The notes beneath the pieces are model-generated. The model saw nothing but the letters and a program-made list of their open reading frames with translations, was not told the origin of the DNA and made no database searches. Made by a program: the position numbers and the translations under genes. Of a DNA stretch of 64,000 bases, positions 63,062 to 64,000 are shown piece after piece (within the stretch, counting starts at the first letter, position 1; each line of letters starts with the position of its first letter). This DNA is from Rhizobium sp. Root708 (GTDB lineage Bacteria; Pseudomonadota; Alphaproteobacteria; Rhizobiales; Rhizobiaceae), in assembly GCF_001429725.1 (NCBI RefSeq), contig NZ_LMHV01000044.1, positions 1 through 64,000 on the forward strand, written 5' to 3'.

Positions 63062-63829
63062 TCAGTTGTAGCGCGTGCTCAGGCCACCATCGGCGACAAG
63101 CGCATGCCCGGTGATGTAGGAGGACATGTCCGAGAGTAGAAAGACGACCGCATCGGCCACCTCCTCAGGCGTGCCCATCCGCTTCAGGGCGGTCCGCTCG
63201 GCGACGGCTGAAACAGTTGCGGACGCGTTGGCTTTTTGAATGGGCGTGTCGATCAGCGCGGGTGCAACGCTGTTGACCCGGACACCTTTTGGACCAAGCT
63301 CCAAAGCAAGGGCGCTGGTAAACAGTATGACGCCAGCTTTGGATGCTGAATAAGCAGAACGCCCTTCCCTTACATACATGCCTGCGACCGAGGAAATTGT
63401 CACGATCGATCCGCGTTGCTGTTTTGCCATCTGCCGTCCCACTTCGCGGCAAAAATAAAATACGCCGTTCAAATTCACGTCGAGGACTGAGCGCCACGTT
63501 TCATCGCTCATCTCGATCACCGGCTCGCGGCCAACAATACCAGCGCTTGCCACCGCGTGGGTGATCGATCCATGCTCACGTGCGGCGAGCCGTAGAGTTT
63601 GTTCCATCGCTCGCGCATCGCAGACATCAACGACGTAGGCGAAGCGTGATCCGTCTTCGTCCTGGTAAAGATCGCGCGCGGCAGCCTCCAAGAGCCCGGC
63701 ATTCAAATCGAGCAAAATTGGATAGGCACCCAGCTCGCGCAAGCGCCTGCAGATCGCAAGCCCAATGCCCGATGCTGCTCCAGTCACTGGCACGATTGCG
63801 CCTTCCAAATTGATGGTCGCCATTGTCAC
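63062..63829 (-). CDS. Short-chain dehydrogenase/reductase
   Basis: A 255-residue classical SDR: TGAASGIG near 16-23, catalytic YSASK, ending GHALVADGGLSTRYN. Paralogue of the SDR at 46593. It lies 89 bp after the GMC oxidoreductase tail and directly before the CMD gene, so the three may be one operon. The GMC enzyme could oxidise an alcohol and the SDR act on the next intermediate; this is inference. Confidence 0.92.
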   Translation of the reverse strand: MTMATINLEGAIVPVTGAASGIGLAICRRLRELGAYPILLDLNAGLLEAAARDLYQDEDGSRFAYVVDVCDARAMEQTLRLAAREHGSITHAVASAGIVGREPVIEMSDETWRSVLDVNLNGVFYFCREVGRQMAKQQRGSIVTISSVAGMYVREGRSAYSASKAGVILFTSALALELGPKGVRVNSVAPALIDTPIQKANASATVSAVAERTALKRMGTPEEVADAVVFLLSDMSSYITGHALVADGGLSTRYN

Positions 63830-63918
63830 GTCTCCTCTCCAAACGAAACTTTCGCTATTCCCCGCTGCCTTCTCGCCCGAGCAACCGGGGTATCGATTGC
63901 GTCGTGTCTTCTGGAAGT

Positions 63919-64000
63919 TCAGCCCTCCAGCAAGAACGCAGCCGCCCGTTCGCCGATCATGATCGATGTTGCGTTGGTGGGCGCCGAAACGATCGATGGC
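63919..64000 (-). CDS. GMC-family oxidoreductase, C-terminus only
   Basis: The reverse strand reads PSIVSAPTNATSIMIGERAA and ends FLLEG at the stop (63919-63921). That is the conserved C-terminal segment of GMC flavin oxidoreductases such as choline or alcohol dehydrogenases, where the Asn-rich loop lies by the active site. Only 27 residues are inside the window; the rest lies beyond position 64000. Confidence 0.75.
   Translation of the reverse strand, partial: PSIVSAPTNATSIMIGERAAAFLLEG

Noticed and set aside
1..64000. tRNA, rRNA, CRISPR arrays, replication origin or parS-like repeats
   Set aside because: Looked for in gene-free stretches; no cloverleaf-like, spacer-repeat or repABC-type pattern was seen.

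Overview
The window looks like accessory, catabolic DNA from a member of the Rhizobiaceae (Rhizobium/Agrobacterium/Ensifer-like), probably from a chromid, megaplasmid or island. The grounds are the bioBFDAZ gene order, E. coli-type pntAB, a DUF3422 protein, a dense series of solute-binding-protein-dependent transporters each beside its own oxidoreductases, and moderately high GC. No rRNA, tRNA or CRISPR array was seen. The only transcription factor gene in 64 kb is one LysR.

Layout. 1-716: a broken mobile region. The start of an IS3-type orfA lies against a truncated Tn3-family transposase, and a 38-bp Tn3-type terminal repeat ends at 716. 837-3086: a chemoreceptor. 3979-9659: a tightly overlapping biotin operon bioB-bioF-bioD-bioA-bioZ followed by a beta-carbonic anhydrase, closed by a strong hairpin. 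9734-12778 (minus): pntB and pntA, transhydrogenase. 13225-15154: an orphan tatA and a DUF3422 membrane protein. 15382-17505: aldo/keto reductase and LysR. 17573-20147 (minus): aldehyde and alcohol dehydrogenases, divergent from a tripartite tricarboxylate transporter plus SDR (20436-24328). 24340-32551 (minus): a CUT1-type ABC importer without an ATPase gene, an SDR and a PaoABC-like molybdenum aldehyde oxidoreductase. 33255-40678 (minus): ribose-type ABC ATPase and permease, MmgE/PrpD, EtfB, EtfA and an MFS symporter, divergent from the binding protein and an SDR (41163-42931). 42971-44449: a second aldehyde dehydrogenase. 44865-51654: SMP-30 lactonase, two SDRs, a VOC protein, a thioesterase and a second tripartite tricarboxylate transporter. 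52257-62198 (minus): a branched-chain-amino-acid-type ABC system with a fused LivH-LivM permease, an ADP-forming acyl-CoA synthetase, an SDR, an SCP-x-like thiolase and a double-hotdog hydratase. 62507-64000 (minus): a CMD protein, an SDR and the tail of a GMC oxidoreductase.

How it works together. Each catabolic block pairs one importer with NAD(P)- or flavin-linked oxidoreductases, so the segment looks like stacked uptake-and-oxidation cassettes for sugar-like, organic-acid-like and CoA-activated substrates. Some parts are clearly paralogous between cassettes: the two TctABC systems, the SDR pair 23510/45773 and the SDR pair 46593/63062. None of the substrates can be read from sequence alone.

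The most interesting non-gene signal is a recurring inverted repeat, ATCTC-N7-GAGAT. Exact or near-exact copies lie in the gene-free leaders at 3215, 15253, 40843, 41013, 48558, 62233 and 62373. This suggests that one regulator, not encoded here, controls several cassettes. Also notable are BioZ, the lone TatA beside two Tat-type binding proteins, the ABC importer with no ATPase, and the ETF genes embedded in a sugar-type ABC operon.
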